The position numbers were made by a program, and so were the translations under genes. This document shows positions 62,001 to 64,000 of a DNA stretch of 64,000 nt, piece after piece; position 1 is the stretch's first letter, and each line of letters starts with the position of its first letter. The notes beneath the pieces are model-generated. The model was not told the origin of the DNA and did not search any database. It was given only the letters and a program-made list of their open reading frames with translations. Source of the DNA: Anseranas semipalmata (Eukaryota > Chordata > Aves > Anseriformes > Anseranatidae); assembly GCA_013399115.1 (NCBI GenBank), contig VXAA01004286.1, positions 62,922 through 126,921 of the forward strand, read 5' to 3'.

Positions 62001-64000
62001 GAAGTCTCCACCACAATTGTATATCATGGGTAGCATCTGGGACATTTGCTCTCCAGCTCAACTAAACATGTGTCATGTATCCTTATTGCCCATTTTATTT
62101 TTCTTCCTTTCAAGAGGTCAGATGCAGATGTGAGGCAAAGCAAACACAGTTACGATTTGCTGCAAGGAGAGGTACCCAGAAAGGGCAGAGAAGGAAGGAG
62201 GCAATAGAAGGTTACCATGGGGAAAAGAGTAGAGAGAACAGTAGAGAATGAGAAGCAAAGGGCAGAAACCTGAGTGATATTGAAGAGAAAATATTTTCTT
62301 ATCGGATGTGGAAAATAATAGAAATCACAATGGGGGATATTTTCAAATGCACATTGGCAGCTTGCATTGGCTCTGATTTAGTAATGGGAGAGGGAGGAGG
62401 TGCACTGACTGACAAGAGAAGAGCATCCCTAACACACAACACAGACATAAGCAGCAGAGGTCAGCCCATTGCTCTGAGTGAGCTTGGTAACGCTGCGGAT
62501 GGCTGTGCTAATGAAAAGGTTGGCTGAGAGTAGAAAGAGAAGTGGTGCTCTAAGTGTCCAGCATGGAGAAATGTGATAATTACTGGAACTAATGAATCCT
62601 GGCTCTGAGTTTGATGGCATGTCATTATGCTGGCATATACCCCCAAAATGATGCTGAGATACAAACAAGGGAGAAAAGCATGAAGCAGAAAGAACAGATG
62701 CAGGATAATAACCATCATTTATGAAGTCTAAGAAATTTAAGGCAATGTTACCATTAACATCATTAATAGCAGCACAGTCATAAACCAAGATAAATCCAAT
62801 AAGGTAAACCTACAGCTTTATAAGTGTGGTGTGTAAGCAGGAGCACTTAAGAGAGGTGAACAGCAAAGACAGCTTTCTAATGGGCCCAACTTTGGAACTC
62901 TCTTGAAGTTATTACTTAATCACTTCATATAAGATTATCTTCCCTGATGGATTTAAAGCATCGATTTATACAGAATTCATCTTTAAATGGAAATACAGCT
63001 TACTCCTGGAAACTGAAAGGGAAAGTGGTGGTTCAGCAAATCAGCTAAGCACAAAAGGACAGAAGTCTTTAGACAGGTATGAAAACCCAAGCAACCAGCA
63101 GTCCAGGACAGACCAGGTCCATGCAAGATTTGTCAACATAGTGTGAAGTCTGATGGCAACAGTCTGCTGTTCCCCACTCCTTGCTCACGTGAAGACCTCC
63201 CTGAGTATTTGTAATAAAATCTGGCTCCAAGTCAGAACTTATTCTTAGCGTGTATTTTGGATTTGATTCAAGGTGATCTCTGACCTTTTAAGTCACTGCA
63301 ATATATGCTTGCAGAAGTGTGTGGGCTGCAGTTATTAAGAAAAGGAAATATAAAAAATATCACTATCAGTAAACATACAGCCATCTTTCTTAAAGTAACT
63401 TAAAAGAGAGAAATATTTTGCAGATACTACTGCTCCACCCAAAGAGAAAGACATTCCCTTCTTGATGGAGACAGCTAGAAAGGCTCCAGGCAATGCTGCA
63501 GTTCAGACAGCCAGTTCTGCTAATCCTGTAAAATAAGCAGTCTGGTCCAAAGGCACTTGTGCTCAATGCAGTTTTGACTGCAATGTATAATTCTGAATTG
63601 ATACAACATGAACCTTCACAATATCTCATGTTACCAGGAATATTTTAGTTGAATTTTTATGTGACTTGAAATCTACACCAGCTTTGCTTACTTAAGCCTA
63701 TTTCTGAATTTATTTATTTTTTTCTAACATTTGCAAACAAATCTGAGTGTTTGTTCTTTTGTTTATACCAACTGCAGGGAAAAAAAATCATGTTAAGGCA
63801 AAAAATTTTCTTTTTTTCAGGCTGTACTGTAAATAATCAGTTGAGTTTACTGGTAGCCTACTATGAAGAGACTGTCTCAATCCTATACTGACCATTGGAG
63901 AAAGTTACTTTCTTCAGCAGCCAGAAGATGGTGGAAATCCACAGTTTTAATGCTCATAAAAAAAAAAAAAAGAAGAAGAAGAAGAAATGTTCAGTTCAGT
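59012..64000. other. Unique non-coding sequence
   Basis: No gene or repeat family is recognised. Open frames reach 119 codons (62429-62788, minus) without any domain I know. The window ends in an A14 run and a GAA microsatellite. Confidence 0.55.
63958..63986 (+). repeat. A14 followed by (GAA)5
   Basis: A homopolymer of 14 A (63958-63971) passes directly into five GAA units, a common form for microsatellites seeded by poly-A. Confidence 0.9.

Noticed and set aside
1..64000. CRISPR arrays, tRNA or rRNA genes, bacterial-type operons
   Set aside because: No regularly spaced direct repeats, no tRNA box pair with cloverleaf potential and no rRNA signature were seen. The repeats identify vertebrate nuclear DNA.

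Overview
This window looks like non-coding DNA from a bird nuclear genome. The evidence is at least ten pieces of CR1 LINE retrotransposon, several ending in the CR1-typical 3' tail of short ATTCTGTG-like repeats, plus GC-rich avian-type long terminal repeats (LTRs) of an endogenous retrovirus. The CR1 subfamily mixture is what I associate from memory with Neoaves or waterfowl; I cannot name the species. The rest is AT-rich, with scattered poly-A/T tracts and short microsatellites. There are 41 Ns at 33971-34011 and single Ns at 10790 and 35834.

I find no protein-coding gene, tRNA, rRNA, CRISPR array or operon that I can support. All open frames are short. Those with recognisable protein content are CR1 reverse-transcriptase remnants, and the overlapping open frames near 10.2-10.9 kb and 18.4-19.0 kb are by-products of a GC-rich LTR. 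The window is therefore either intergenic or deep intron. Very small exons and distal regulatory elements cannot be excluded by eye.

Layout. 1-10 kb: mostly unique sequence with one short CR1 tail at 6.7 kb. 10.2-10.9 kb: a complete solo LTR with a 5-bp target-site duplication. 17.9-19.0 kb: a compound repeat island, with two CR1s tail-to-tail and then a truncated LTR. 21.0 and 26.1 kb: CR1 fragments. 28.4-29.1 kb: a second CR1-LTR junction. 32.4-32.9 kb: a plus-strand CR1 ORF2 piece followed by a very old CR1-type 3' tail. 42.1 kb: a perfect 21-bp-arm hairpin. 49.4-50.6 kb: a long, highly decayed, ancient CR1/L3-type LINE on the minus strand. 52.3-53.0 and 58.5-59.0 kb: two younger minus-strand CR1s. 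The remainder is unique or unrecognised sequence.

The most interesting items are the two independent same-polarity LTR-to-CR1 junctions, the hairpin at 42.1 kb, the 22-bp palindrome at 55.1 kb with paired TAATCC motifs, and the ancient LINE at 49.4 kb. I see no convincing evidence of a novel biological system. Family assignments rest on remembered consensus sequences, not on a search.
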